Assembly (NCBI GenBank): GCA_003508835.1
Contig: PUFA01000171.1
Span: 2,360,501-2,424,500, forward strand
Length of the DNA stretch: 64,000 bases
Source of the DNA: Eonycteris spelaea
Taxonomy: Eukaryota; Chordata; Mammalia; Chiroptera; Pteropodidae
Direction: 5' to 3'
In this document: positions 1-10,874 of the stretch, piece after piece
How the letters are laid out: each line of letters starts with the position of its first letter
How positions within the stretch are numbered: the stretch's first letter is position 1
Notes under the pieces: generated by a model
Told to the model about the DNA's origin: nothing
The model's input: the letters and a program-made list of their open reading frames with translations, nothing else
The model's database searches: none
Translations under genes and position numbers: made by a program

Positions 1-712
1 ATAAAGGAAAATACACTGAATAATTAGAAATGGCAACTTTTTAGAAGTTTCATCAAAGTGATATCTCACTAACTTCTTTGGCAGCGACTTGTCTGGAAAA
101 AAAAAATGTAATTCCAGGGCATAACAAACTTGGGTATATTACTTTCTTGAATAGCTTGATCACAGCAGTATTGCAGCAGTCCCTTTATTTGCTTTGAAAT
201 AACACAGGAAAAAAGTTGAAAGATAGCCTCCAAGTATGTGTTAGAAGTTACTCTTTGTTTCCTTGCAAACTGCAGCATATCCTTTCTCCACATAGACTTG
301 CCTCGCTTTCATAATAATCAGCAGTGCTGCTTTGGGAGAAATATGCCAGCAATAATATATGACAGGGGCGTGGCCTTATCTGTCAGTAGCTCCATAGCTT
401 GTGTGTTAAAATATGAGGCACAGACTCAGGTTTCTTGTATACATGCTGTATCCAAGAAAAGAGTTCCGCTCAGTTTTCGTTAACTTGACATCTATTTAGA
501 GGAATGAAAACAACAACAAAAGTAAGGTTCTGAATAGGGCTAGAACCTAGAGTCAACAGTACTGCCTCATCATCCCAAGTCAAATTCATATTACGTAAGT
601 GATAAAATAAGACCAGCCTTCAATCTCTTTACATTGGATGAGCAGAGAACTAGGATAGTGGTGGTTCCTATTACTTATATTTCTATAAAGGAATTACACT
701 TAAGAAATGCAG

Positions 713-1052
713 TGTTAAAGACTGAATTTTTGCATCTCCCCAAAATTCCTATGTTGAAACATAACTCTAAATATGGGGTGGGGCCTCTGGGCGGTCACAA
801 GGTTGAAACCCTCATGGATGGAATTAGCACCCTCATAAAAGACCCTCGAGAGCTCCCTCACTCTTGCCATGTGAGGACACAGCGAGAAGATAGCTGTCCG
901 TGAACCAGAAAGTAAGCACTCACCAGACACTGAATCTGTTGGTACCTTCATCTTAGACTTCCCAATCCCTTTCTAAGAAAAATAAAGTTCTGTTGTTTGT
1001 AACCTACCCAGTCTATGGTATTCCGTTATAACAGCCCAAACATATGAAGACA
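713..1052 (+). mobile_element. Solo LTR of MaLR (MLT1/MST) type
   Basis: About 340 bp running from a TG start to an ACA end. The internal order fits this LTR class: a start region reading like 'gactgaattttt', then 'atgttgaaa', a GGGGTGGGGCCT block, the 'gccatgtgaggacacag' segment, and a 3' part with an AATAAA-like signal followed by 'ctgttgtttgtaa'. No internal retroviral sequence follows, so it is a solo LTR. No clean target-site duplication is visible. The overlapping short frames on both strands are by-products of the repeat. The exact subfamily is not assigned. Confidence 0.8.
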
Positions 1053-1174
1053 TAAAGAGAGGTCTCTTTGCCTATCGTTTAGGCATCTTCTACCCTATAA
1101 TTTCAAATTACAAGTCAAAGTACAAGTAAAGGCATTCAGGCTCTTCCCCTATTGTATTTGGGGTCGTTATTCAT

Positions 1175-1330
1175 ACAACATCATCAGAGATAATATTTAC
1201 TGATAACATTTATCTACCATGTGCCAGGCATAATTTTAAGTATTTTACATGTATTAAATCATTGAAATAGTTCTGTCTTTACAACTTCACAAGCCTGGAC
1301 ACATATGGCGCCATCATTTATCCTAATGGA
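1175..1330 (-). repeat. MIR SINE remnant
   Basis: Reverse-oriented MIR 3' half. It shows 'ccatgtgccaggcat', 'attttacatgtattaaatc' and the 'acaacttcacaag' stretch that normally reads as lower-abundance counts of the MIR tail. Heavily diverged, as expected for an element that spread before placental mammals radiated. Confidence 0.6.
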
Positions 1331-1334
1331 CACT

Positions 1335-2915
1335 TTCTTTTCTTAATCAAATCAGTGTTATCATAATTCTCTAGGAGCTGGAAATCTGAATATCATGCTA
1401 GTGCAAAGGTCTCCTTATAGATATCTTTATAAGGAAATATGAGTTAAAGCCCAAGAAGTTAAACTGTCCTAAATATTTCAAAATACCGACTAGTTCTAAT
1501 TTATTTTGATCATTTTACTGATTTGTTCAGCCATTAATTTGGAAAAAAATTGCTTTCATACTCAAATGTCTTACAGTAGTGTCTGCCTCAAAGAATTCAT
1601 TTCTTTCTCATAGGAGCAGATCAAAATAAAGCCAAGAAACTTCACCACCACATGAAAGGACATCAAGTTAAGGGGCATCTTATTGAGGTAATCGCCTCTG
1701 GAGAGATAATTAATGACAGAAGCCACAGTTGTTCCTCAGCTAGGAAGGTCACATGAGCTACAGCTTGTAAAAACGAAGATCCCAAAACTAATAAAACTCA
1801 TTTACCATTTGCCACTGATTCCCCACTGGTTAAAGTAGATTACTCTGATTATTCAGATTACTCCGAATGACAGTCCCAAGAGGAATTCTGAGAATCATCT
1901 AGAAAACCAACCCATCAACAAATATGCCTACCACTGAGTGACAGATGATGGGGGTACATTAAATACATTTTTAAAGTGTTCTTGTCCTCAAGAAAATTTT
2001 GATATAGTTGAAAGAAGTTAAAATATTATAATATTTCCAAGATATTTTAGCAGTAAGCTATGTACCAGAGAAAATGGCAAGAAGCATCTCAAATGAATGC
2101 TGCTCTATCAATTTCCTACACTCTTCCTTTCACTTTCTTCTTTGTTTGAGTTCTTCTCTAAACACAGTCTGAGACAAGGTCAAGGACTCAGGGAAAGATA
2201 ATCATTTGGAAGATATTCCAGAAAGTATGAGTGAGTGGAAGGGAAGAGTGAGATGAAGACAGAGGAAAACCCAATAAGAGACGTATTATAAAGATCATAG
2301 TTAATTGGGGCTATATGCTGGTAGTATCTAAAAGAGGCAAAGAGAATGCCTCCCAGAATGTTCTTCTGCAAGACTGGATGCTGGCATTATTGGTTGAGGA
2401 TTGTCAGGAAATATTAACTCTCCATTCTCGTAGGCTGCACTTCCCTGCTGGTCGAGTTGACTCCAGTTGTCTGAAAAGGTCCTGAGATAGAAAGTGAAAA
2501 GAGACTGTCTGATGGGTCACTGTTAGTGTGAGTTTGAGCTCCCATGGAACTATCACTGTCATCCAAGCCCCAACAGAAGAGGCTGAAATCAGAGGTGAGC
2601 AGAGGAGATGTGAAGCATCAAAAGCATCTGCTACACAGTCTTGCTCTAAAAGTGTGTGAATTCTCTGCTCATCTGTGAATATGGTATTCAGTTCACTCTT
2701 TACTCTCAACTTTTTCCCTTGTCTCAGCCCTCCTTGTCCAATCTTCTCTTTGTGTCCAATCTTCTCCACGTGTCTGAAATAAGCTAGTTTCTATACAACA
2801 AATTGCCTAACTTCTGAGTTTTTCCACTTTAAAATTCTTTCACAATGCCATGTCTTATTAAAATTTTTTTCTATTAATGAAATACTGATGTACTAGGTTC
2901 CCTGGGAGAATAAAG
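1335..2915. other. Unassigned AT-rich sequence
   Basis: No repeat family, exon-like frame or RNA gene was recognised. The stretch is AT-rich with few CpGs, and the frames present are short and without domain signatures. It may contain repeats too diverged to see by eye. Confidence 0.5.
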
Positions 2916-2970
2916 ATAATGATGATGATGATGATGATAATGATGATGATGATGATGATGTTGATGATAA
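2916..2970. repeat. (GAT)n microsatellite
   Basis: Imperfect GAT trinucleotide tract of about 55 bp, with one GATAAT interruption near the middle and one GTT unit near the end. The interruptions should make it less mutable than a pure tract. Confidence 0.95.
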
Positions 2971-2979
2971 AATATTAAT

Positions 2980-3140
2980 TACTAATTACTGAGGTCTTAC
3001 ATGCCAGTCCTTCACATGTATGAACTCATTTAACCCATGGGAATTCTTTGAACTATTTGCCCCATTTTATAGATGTTTCTTCACTTCATTGAAGCATAGA
3101 GAAATTGCCCCAAATCACAAAATAAGCATGGTTATCAAGG
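2980..3140 (-). repeat. MIR-like SINE remnant
   Basis: Reverse MIR features in order: 'atgtatgaactcatttaa', then 'ccccattttatagatg', then a degraded copy of the 'gaggcatagagaaattg' and 'ccaaatcaca' segment. Divergence is high. Confidence 0.6.
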
Positions 3141-3144
3141 TAAA

Positions 3145-4280
3145 AATGATGAGGTGTCTGTAGAAGCAAACAAATGAGGGGAACTTGTGCAAACGTTTGC
3201 AAAACCATCTAAAGTATCCAGCACATGCTATGCCGGATTCTCACCCACATTTCTGCTCTACTTTGGCCCAATTGTCTGCCACCCACCTTTTTGTTTTTCA
3301 TACCCATCTTCATTGCAACAAATATTTGCTCATTCTTGACTTCAGTTTTAAAAGATCTATAAACAACAAAACTTAGAGAATTCCATGATTTTCAGTTAAA
3401 TTCTACAGAAAAGAAAAATCTCCTTTACACCTTAAGAATTAATGTTGAAGTTTACCAAGTGTCTTATAAGATAAAGATATAATTATTCCAAATTCTTCAT
3501 ATAGCTTTTTTTTCTTCTCCACCATTTCTAGGGAACAGATGTAATCCCAATAGTAATACATATAATATATGCCCAAAGACACCATTAAAATAGAGTTAGA
3601 GAAATCAATTCAGGAAGAAAAAGGAAATCTTCTAAACTTAACTCAGGGTTTTAACTTTGAACACCAAGATAAAAAATAAAAGTAACAGTTATAGGTACAT
3701 ACATATTATTCTTAAGTGCACACTATTTAATTTTTTTAAAACTTCTAACAAGGTGTTATGCCAAAGACAAAGAATGACTTAGCATGGATTCAGAAAACTT
3801 TCATTATTCACTCAATGAACCTTTGGAGTTGACACTATGTTCTAGAATAGATGCTTTACTGCCCTAGATATTTGATATACTATGACCAATAAGACATGAT
3901 CTTGTTATAAATAAGGAACTAGCCTTTAGATTTTGAAAAATTTAAGAATAAATATCCTTTTTCTATATGAAAATAAAGCACATATTCCCAGGATCTGGTA
4001 GTGGAAACAGTTTTCTTTCAACACTTTTAAATGTTACTTTAAAATGTTTTAACATTTTTGTAAATTTTCTAATTCATCAGATAACACTAACAACTCTGAG
4101 TAATAAAATGCCAGCCTAATAGAAAATTTCAGAAGTTAGGTGATAAGGCTGACAATTATTAGATAATAGTGAAGGGGACCGTAATTTAGTGCGATTAGGA
4201 AAATTCAATCCAAATTACATGTGGAAGATGATATGTGTTAAGAAGTACTAAAGCAACCTGATGGTCACTGTGGATTACTC
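3145..4280. other. Unassigned sequence
   Basis: AT-rich, with no recognisable gene or repeat. A forward frame at 3185-3376 (63 codons) lacks any domain and is probably chance. Confidence 0.5.
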
Positions 4281-4282
4281 CT

Positions 4283-4701
4283 TGTTTTCGTCTGCTTCAG
4301 GCAGCCATAACAAAATATCACAGACTGGTGGCCTAAAGAGCAAAAATGTATTTCTCATAGTTCTGGAGTCTGAGAAGTCCACAATCTTATAGGGCAGAGG
4401 TCCCCAAGCCCCAGGCCTATTAGGAAAAGGACTGCACAGCAGGAGGTGGGCAGCGAGGGAGTGAAGCTTCTTCTGTATTTGCAGTCACTCCCCAGTGCTA
4501 GCATCACCGCCTCAGCTCCACTTCAGATCATCAGGCATTAGATTCTCACAAGAGCACCAGTCCTTGGTGCCAAAAAGGTTGGATCAGAACTACCCATGAG
4601 ATCATTAATGCTAAAGCCTGCCATAAAGGCCCTATCTCCAAATACAGTCACATCAGGGCTTCAACATATGTATCTAATGGGTCACAATTCAGTCCATAGC
4701 A
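4283..4701 (-). mobile_element. MaLR-type LTR, interrupted by a hAT element
   Basis: Reverse-oriented LTR. The left part has 'caggcagccataacaaaa' and 'atagttctggagtctgag'; the right part has 'ccaaatacagtcacatc', 'gcttcaacatatgtat' and ends 'acaattcagtccatagca'. These are the two ends of an MLT1/MST-like LTR read backwards. The middle is replaced by a MER1-like hAT element, so the LTR was in place first. The central part of the LTR appears shortened. Confidence 0.8.
4395..4583 (-). mobile_element. MER1-type (hAT-Charlie) nonautonomous transposon
   Basis: Begins 'cagaggtccccaagcccc', followed by 'ctgcacagcaggaggtg', a 'cagatcatcaggcattag' core, and ends in 'tggtgccaaaaaggttgg'. This matches the ends of MER1A/B elements mobilised by a Charlie-type hAT transposase. 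It is shorter than the roughly 340 bp of a full copy, so part of the interior is missing. Strand is nominal. No coding capacity. It lies inside the LTR at 4283-4701. Confidence 0.75.
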
Positions 4702-4754
4702 TCCCTTGAAGTCAATCTTGTACATTGCAATAGGTTGAAAGTACAAAAAAGAAT

Positions 4755-6170
4755 AAGTATTTAATCAATTATTTAAATAATATTTATTAAGTAAATACTC
4801 TGTGCTATCTTATGTCATGGAAGGAAGGAAAGAAAAAAGTAAAGGGAAGAAAGGAGGGTGGTAGGGAGGAATAGGTTAAAGACTCTGCCTTTACAACAGT
4901 ATTCCAGTAGATGATGATAAACAATAAATAATCAAACAACTAATTGAAGAATAACCAGCAGGATGTAGAGTGGAGAAAAGAATTGGCAGAGGTGACCAAT
5001 TTAGACAGTGTGGACAGGGAAGGCCTCTCTGAGGAAGTGATCTTATATGGAGATCTGAAGGAAAGAGGGACCAGTCACATGAGGATTCTGGGGAAGTGTT
5101 CCAAGGGAAAAAAAGACCATGCGAAAGCTTGAGCTAGTAACAAGCCTGGCACATGTGAGGGAAAGAGGTCACAGTGAATGGACTGCAGTAAATTATGGGT
5201 GAATAGTATGAGATGAGGTCTTAGGGAGGCAGGAAGATGCAGAACATGGTAAAAAAGTTTGCACTTAGACTAACTGAAACAGAAAGGCATCAGAGGGCAT
5301 TAAAAAGAGAAAGGGCCTGATCTGACTATGTTACAGTCATTTGGGGTTTTCTATGGCTAAAAGATAGAGCTGGGCAACAGTGGAATCAGCAAACTAAGTC
5401 AGAAAGCTAATGCATCGGTCTAGCAAAAGGTGATGAATTCTTGGAATAGGGCTGAGGTAATGGAGTTAGAGAGAACTTAGGGTGTATTTTAGAAAGTAGA
5501 ACCATAGGACATGGCCATGAATTGATGTGGAGGTTCAAATTATAAATAACTGAAATATTTGACACAAGACAAAAATTATACAAGATGGAGGGAAATTGGA
5601 AAAAATAAGCTGAGAAGGGTGAGTGAAATCAAGGCTTCTCTTTTGAACTTGTGAAGTCTGAGGTACCACTAGACATGCAAATGGAGAAGTCAATAGAGAT
5701 TTGCCACCTGTGTCTGCCACAGAGAGATCAGGGCTGGAGGGATGCATTTTTGCATCAGTACAGAGAAGATATATCTGAACCACAGAGCTAAATGAAAACC
5801 TGGGAAGAGCCAATAGCTAGAGAGGCAGGTCTGCAACGGGACACAAAACATACCAACTTTTAGAGGAGAAGGAGCCAGCAAAAACATCCTCTTCTCCTCA
5901 CGTTATGTTTTGACCCAGGAGAACTAAGAACATATTTCCAACCTCTGTATTCCAAGAATAATTTGAAAAGATTAAGAGAAGTTCTAGAAAACTGATCAAG
6001 AGAGTGAAAGCCTGTTGTAGGAATATTAAAGGAAATTATTAGGCTGTCCAGTTATGGACTGAAGAAAACAAAGAGGAATGCAATGACTTGTCCACTAATT
6101 CCCAACACAATTAAGTGAGGAGTGTACTTTTAACTTTGCTATTGAAAGATCAAGCCTAAGTTCAACAAAA
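4755..6170 (-). mobile_element. Long L2 LINE fragment, reverse orientation
   Basis: Starts with the reverse complement of an L2 3' end ('aataatatttattaag...actctgtgct'). It continues through typical L2 3' segments read backwards: 'aggcctctctgaggaagtg', 'agatctgaaggaaagag', 'ggggaagtgttccaag', 'gggcctgatctgactatg' and 'aagtctgaggtacca'. An A/G-rich patch lies near 4825-4865. All frames are broken. At about 1.4 kb it is the longest L2 copy in the window. Confidence 0.75.
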
Positions 6171-6650
6171 ATAAAAATTTCCGCAATTGTGCTTTTTAAT
6201 GAAGCATGATATAATCATGTATCTGCTCAGATAAATCAAGAGGGGAGAGCTTACAAATAAATATACCAGAACTGGAAGAAGCTGATAAATATTCCAAGGC
6301 AAGTCCCCAATGACTTACTGTGTCCTTTAGAGTGAACAAGCCCTTGACCCCTCTCTGTGCCACACCTGTAATTCGGTGGTAATGTCATAATACTTCTTCG
6401 ACTGACAGAAATAATAAGTTGACAGCGGGAAATAAAATTATATCTATAAAACATGCACTTTGAGCTGTTTCCCACTTATGATGGCACTTTTATGACTGTC
6501 CATTCATGCTGCCGAGGGCCACTTACAGCATGAGGGCAGGAGACAGAGTAGTGCCAACTGTCCATGCAGGGTGTCAGTGACCATCTTTATCACTCAGAGC
6601 CATGGTATCAGAACTGATACGTAATCTAAAAGCCCAAAGTACAAAACCCC
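6170..6650. other. Unassigned sequence
   Basis: No gene or firm repeat call. The reverse frame at 6251-6475 (74 codons) shows no domain. Confidence 0.45.
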
Positions 6651-6652
6651 TC

Positions 6653-7018
6653 TGTGATGGTCAGTTTTATGTGTTAACTTGGCTAGCCTGTAGTCTCCAG
6701 TTATTCATTCAAACACAAATCTAGGCATCACTGTGAAGATATTTTGGAGAGGTTCTTAATATCTATAATCAGTTAACTTTAAGGAAATTATGCTCAATAA
6801 TCTAAATGGATCTGATCTAAACAGTTGAAAGTCTTTAAGAATACAGCTGAGGTTTTCCAGAAATTCTGTGATGAACTACATATACATATATATATACATA
6901 TACATGCATACACACATATATACATACACATGTACATATATACACACATACATACATACATACATATCCAAACAGAACAAACTTGTTCTATTTCTCTGGT
7001 CTAACTCTGACTTATATA
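6653..7018 (+). mobile_element. ERVL-type LTR (MLT2-like) with internal microsatellite
   Basis: Opens with 'tgtgatggtcagttttatgt', then 'gtgttaacttggctagcc' and 'tctaggcatcactgtgaag'. It closes after the microsatellite with 'ttgttctatttctctggt' and 'aactctgacttata', which matches the 3' end of the same LTR family. The microsatellite therefore sits where this LTR carries its own T/A-rich tract and probably grew from it. The subfamily name is tentative. Confidence 0.65.
6878..6966. repeat. Compound (TA)/(CATA)n microsatellite
   Basis: About 90 bp of alternating TA, CATA and CACA units, ending in perfect TACA repeats near 6946-6964. It lies inside the LTR at 6653-7018. The peptides read through it (YIYIYI-like) are artefacts. 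Confidence 0.95.
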
Positions 7019-7019
7019 C

Positions 7020-7855
7020 CTCCTTTTCTCCACAGATAAAGAAATCAAGCTTATGTAAATGCACACTACTATAGCTAAAGAGTATTTGTTTCCATAGAAG
7101 GAAAGTGGAAAAAGTTACTATCCTCTCACCTGGGGACAAAGGGCAGAATAGCTGTTGGCAGGTGACAAAGACCTCAATTAGAAAAATTCTACTTCTCATT
7201 AATCACATGCTCCATGCACTTGGCAAATGTAAAATTTAATACCAGATTCTTAAGGTCTTGTATAGCCAATAGCATTTTCCTGCTAAATCCAATATACAGA
7301 CACAAAGGTATAAAATCTAATGCTGATGCTGCCTTTAAACCTTCGTTTTAGTTCCTGGAGTTTAGTCCCTTGAGCTCTCCTCAGAAATGCCTGGGCAGAA
7401 GGCAGAACATCTGGGACTTCAAACTACAGGGACAAAGTTCGATTAATTCTTCTCCAGAGAGAGAATGTCAGCTAGCTCAGTTTTCTGCCTGTTATCCCTT
7501 CTCACCTTCGGAAATAAAGTCTATGAATCATTATCCTTCCCAATAGGAAAGGCAGGGGTAGGGTGAAGTCATCTCTGACTACCCAAATGATTAAGATAAC
7601 AAGACTAGGGGTTCCCTCCTCCCCTCTCACCACTCCACCATGTATCTCCATTCTTAAACATCACATTCGGTTATACTGGATTCATTTTTCTAGTAAAGGA
7701 ACACAGCAAAGAATATAAAAAGTCATTTTTGCAGCTCTGCTTGGACCTCCAGCACCAAGAAGGGAGGCGGACTCAAGAATGTGTCCCTTCCAGCTCACCT
7801 TCCACCTTCTGTATATAGAGTTGACCACAGTTTCTCTGTAAATGTACCATTCTCA
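7020..7855. other. Unassigned sequence
   Basis: No gene or repeat recognised. Slightly less AT-rich than its neighbours around 7370-7640. Confidence 0.45.
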
Positions 7856-7857
7856 TT

Positions 7858-8070
7858 TGTGCTTTTATTCACTCAAAAACATTTATTGAGTGCTTTGGAA
7901 GACACTAAAATAAATCAGACCAGATTTTAGGCTCTAGGTTTTTGAGAGAATCTATGTACATATATTACTGTAATATATGTTGGTATAAAATATACAAATA
8001 AAAATCCTACAGGAGTTTAGACACAGTTAGACACAGTGGGGTGACAGGATGAAAAGAAGGGAAAACAGAA
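7858..8070 (-). repeat. L2 3' end, reverse orientation
   Basis: Contains 'tattcactcaaaaac' followed by 'atttattgagtgctttgg', a diverged reverse copy of the L2 terminus, then the short tract that normally mentions stored-up insertion sequence such as 'aaaaatcctacaggagttt'. Confidence 0.6.
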
Positions 8071-8074
8071 AAGT

Positions 8075-8750
8075 AATGCCGTGATATATTGAAAGCTTTT
8101 ACCCCTGGGAACCTACCACCAAACTAAGATCTTCTTGTTATTTATATATTTAGTTGCCACCAGAAAAGGAGTTAATCAGAACACAATTTTGATATGGTTT
8201 CTAGGGAAATAGGACTGTGGACCAAAAATAGGACCAAAAATAGGACTGTGACACAGTTTGTATACTAATTTATGTCACTTTGCATATTGCTGCTCTGCTC
8301 TAGTTGACAAGCTGGGGATGAAAAAATTAATAAGTTTGACTTGAAAAACTGCATCTATATAAAGAGACAGGGTAAGAGCCCAAGTAGGTCCTGACCTGGC
8401 AGATGCTAATAAGACTCGTGTGATTCAAATTTAGTATGCTGGCTTTAAATTAACATAGACTTCCACATAGTTCACAAATGACAGGTTTTATGATAAATAG
8501 AATACTTCAGTAAAAATGCTATTAAATATATGTGAAGCCTTGAACAGATGGCATTTATAATGGATATCTCTGATAACTTATCACCATTAGTATTCTCTGG
8601 CCCAGGCTTATAACAAGGTTTCATGACTCTAGAAGGGGAAAGAATAGGAACAAGATTTTAATTTCCCAAGCAGACTGTCAAACAGCTGTTTCTCACCACT
8701 CTATAAAATCAGCCATTCATCAAAGCTTTTTTTTTTAAGGTAAAATTAAA
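8075..8750. other. Unassigned sequence
   Basis: No recognisable family. A small tandem copy of 'accaaaaatagg' occurs at about 8221-8245. Confidence 0.45.
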
Positions 8751-8756
8751 TATATA

Positions 8757-8987
8757 CTGTTGACTTTTGAACAACATGAGCTGGGAATTTTGTGGGTCCA
8801 CTTATACAGATTTTTTTCAATTGACCCACTTAGCTCGGTTGACCTGTGCAGTTCAAACTCACACTGTCAAAGATCAGCTCCATGGTTGGGATCCTCATAT
8901 GCAGAGAGTCAACTGAAATTATATGGGGATCTTCAACTGTGCTGGTGATCAGTACCCCTAACCTCCATGTTGTTCAAGGGTCAACTG
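8757..8987. mobile_element. Tigger/pogo-type MITE with TA target duplication
   Basis: The left end reads 'ctgttgacttttgaacaaca' and the right end 'tgttgttcaagggtcaactg', inverted repeats of the same sequence. The element is bounded by TA at 8755-8756 and TA at 8988-8989, the target duplication expected of Tc1/mariner-pogo transposons. At 231 bp it cannot encode a transposase and would have been mobilised by a Tigger enzyme. The forward frame at 8760-8948 is a by-product. Confidence 0.85.
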
Positions 8988-8994
8988 TATTTCA

Positions 8995-10060
8995 ATCTTC
9001 TGCAAGTTGAACCAGAGTTTATTAATTTCCCCACCTATTTATTTTGAAATCACCCAGTTTTCCAATGTTAGTGAAGAGCTATATGTCTTACACACATCAC
9101 CTTTTCTCATAGGCAGCTGTAGAATGTTCAGCTTTTAGGTTAAGACCCTCTGGCAGCCATGAGGCCCAAAAAAGCAACTGGCATCAACAGGTTTACAGCA
9201 CAGGGTCAGCAAAGAGACAAACAGTCTCATAAGAGAATCACAAAAATAGAGTAGAAAGTGCCAAATTAAGCCTTGACTTGAAAGGTTGGCATCAGTATAG
9301 AACAAGGAAATCCAAGAATGAGGAAATAGAAGTCATAACAGATAAAAGTCCAAATAAAGGGTTGATCATTTTCAAGAAGTGAGCAAAGTACACTTATTTA
9401 GCAGCCTATATTTCAAAGATTTGGCTTTCAAGTATAGATCATTTTACATGCTAACCAAAACATACATGTCCTAAAATCAGAGCTCTGTGATGATCAATCA
9501 GTCAGCAATATAAGGCATCTGGTCACAACTTGTTGGAACACATTTTCTAAAAATCAAGAAAACCAAATAACTTTAATTGGACTTAAAAAAAAAAACACTC
9601 TCATATATAAGTCTCCTCTAAACTAATACCTTAACAAAGACCTTTTAAGTGAAGGCAAAAAAAGAAAGAAAAACAGAAACATAGAGACCCAAACATCAAC
9701 TGCAAGCTTATTCAAAAAGACTAGCAACCAACTTGAAATTTATAAACTCTGGCACAAATACATTCCATCTAGATTCTATAAGGCAATAATCTTGATAAAT
9801 CAGGTTTACTTTACCAAAGCTCAAGCCATACTATAAACCAAAGCTACATACTATAAACCACTTCAATCAGTGACTAAGTTTCTACTTACTTGTACTCTGC
9901 TAAATGACACTTGCTGACACAGCACCTACCACAGTCCTAAGAAGGATGCACCAGGAGCTCTGCAAATCAGCATTACTCAACTGACATGCAGCGTTATCTC
10001 TACAAGTACTGCTCTGGTCAACACATTTGAAAAGTAATAATCCTTTCCAGAGGCAACATG
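8995..10060. other. Unassigned sequence
   Basis: AT-rich, no gene. Contains an A-tract near 9585-9594. No repeat family could be named. Confidence 0.45.
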
Positions 10061-10061
10061 G

Positions 10062-10148
10062 TTGACAGTCCTGGGATTGAATACCAGGGTACCGTTTACC
10101 AGCTGTATGACCAAGATAAATTACTTGACCTCTGTTGAAAAATGAAGA
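10062..10148 (+). repeat. MIR, 5' part, split by an LTR
   Basis: Shows the MIR core in order: 'tgggattgaataccagg', 'ccagctgtatgacc' and 'aaattacttgacctctg'. It stops at the start of the LTR at 10149, and the matching MIR 3' part resumes at 10646. Confidence 0.75.
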
Positions 10149-10645
10149 TGTGATGGCTTTTGATGTTGATTTGGCTAGGCTAAACTATAAGGATGGGAGG
10201 GCAAAGCCATCTGTAGCACACACAGACTTTGCTCGTTATTAAATAAAACACTAATCTAGGTGCTACTCTGAAGGGATTTTTCAGATATAATAGAAGTCCC
10301 TAATCAGTTGACTTTAAACTAGAGACATCATCCTCAGTGAGCCTTACTGATCAGGTGAGCCTCTAAAACTACTGGGCTCTTCCTGGTCAGTGAGACTCCA
10401 AAGAGCAGCTAGGTCTACAACTGTTCTCTCTTCTCTGGATTTTCCTTCCTGGCTGCCTGTGGACAATAGCTTCAGCCTATGTCTGCAGGTTCTAGACTGC
10501 AGGCAATCTTCCCTTCCTGACTTTCTGTCCTATAGAGACAGACTTGCTTAGCCAGCCCTATAATCATGTAAGCCAATTCACTGTAATAAATCTTTAATAT
10601 TATCTCCTACTGGTTCTGTTTCTCCATTCAACCCTGACTGATGCA
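10149..10645 (+). mobile_element. ERVL-type LTR (MLT2-like) inserted in a MIR
   Basis: A 497-bp LTR. It has 'ttgatttggctaggctaa' near the start, 'ctaatctaggtgctactc', 'ctaatcagttgactttaa', and the typical end 'ctggttctgtttctcc' then 'accctgactgatgca'. Flanking pentamers gaaga (10144-10148) and gggga (10646-10650) align to the same position of the MIR consensus and look like a diverged target-site duplication. It is solo; no internal retroviral region is attached. Confidence 0.75.
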
Positions 10646-10712
10646 GGGGATAACTACGTGTACTTCACAGGTTTGCTATGAAATTAAATATGATAGTTTA
10701 TACAGTACTTAC
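10646..10712 (+). repeat. MIR, 3' part, split by an LTR
   Basis: Resumes the MIR exactly where the LTR interrupts it: 'ggggataactacgtgtac', 'acaggtttgctatgaaatta'. Together with 10062-10148 it makes one MIR copy. Confidence 0.75.
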
Positions 10713-10714
10713 AG

Positions 10715-10869
10715 CAGTACTTCTCAAACTCTACTGTGAGCATGAATTAACTGGGATGCATGTTCTGGGCCCGTGAGTCTAGGGAGAGGCCCAAGAACCT
10801 GTGTTTCTAACAAACTCCCAGTTGATGCTAACATTGCTGGTCAACGGACACAATTTGACTAGCAAGAAC
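10715..10869 (+). mobile_element. MER5A-type hAT MITE
   Basis: Begins 'cagtacttctcaaactc', followed by 'gaattaactgggatgcatg', 'gggcccgtgagtctag', 'tgtgtttctaacaaactccc' and 'gttgatgctaacattgctgg', in the order of the MER5A consensus. Nonautonomous, moved by a Charlie-type hAT transposase. Only moderately diverged. Confidence 0.85.
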
Positions 10870-10874
10870 CATCC

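Noticed and set aside
2404..2769. 121-codon reverse frame as a gene
   Set aside because: No domain, ordinary composition, and a length that is expected by chance in 64 kb read in six frames.
2916..2970. CRISPR-like regular repeats
   Set aside because: Tandem GAT units without spacers; also applies to the GATA, CA and TA tracts. No CRISPR array in the window.
6868..7199. Tyr/Ile- and Val/Cys-rich peptides around 6.9-7.2 kb
   Set aside because: Translation of a TA/CATA microsatellite.
10062..10140. tRNA-like B-box text in MIR copies (here and at 17.0, 20.9 and 24.4 kb)
   Set aside because: MIR derives from a tRNA, and the remnants lack a foldable cloverleaf; no tRNA gene.
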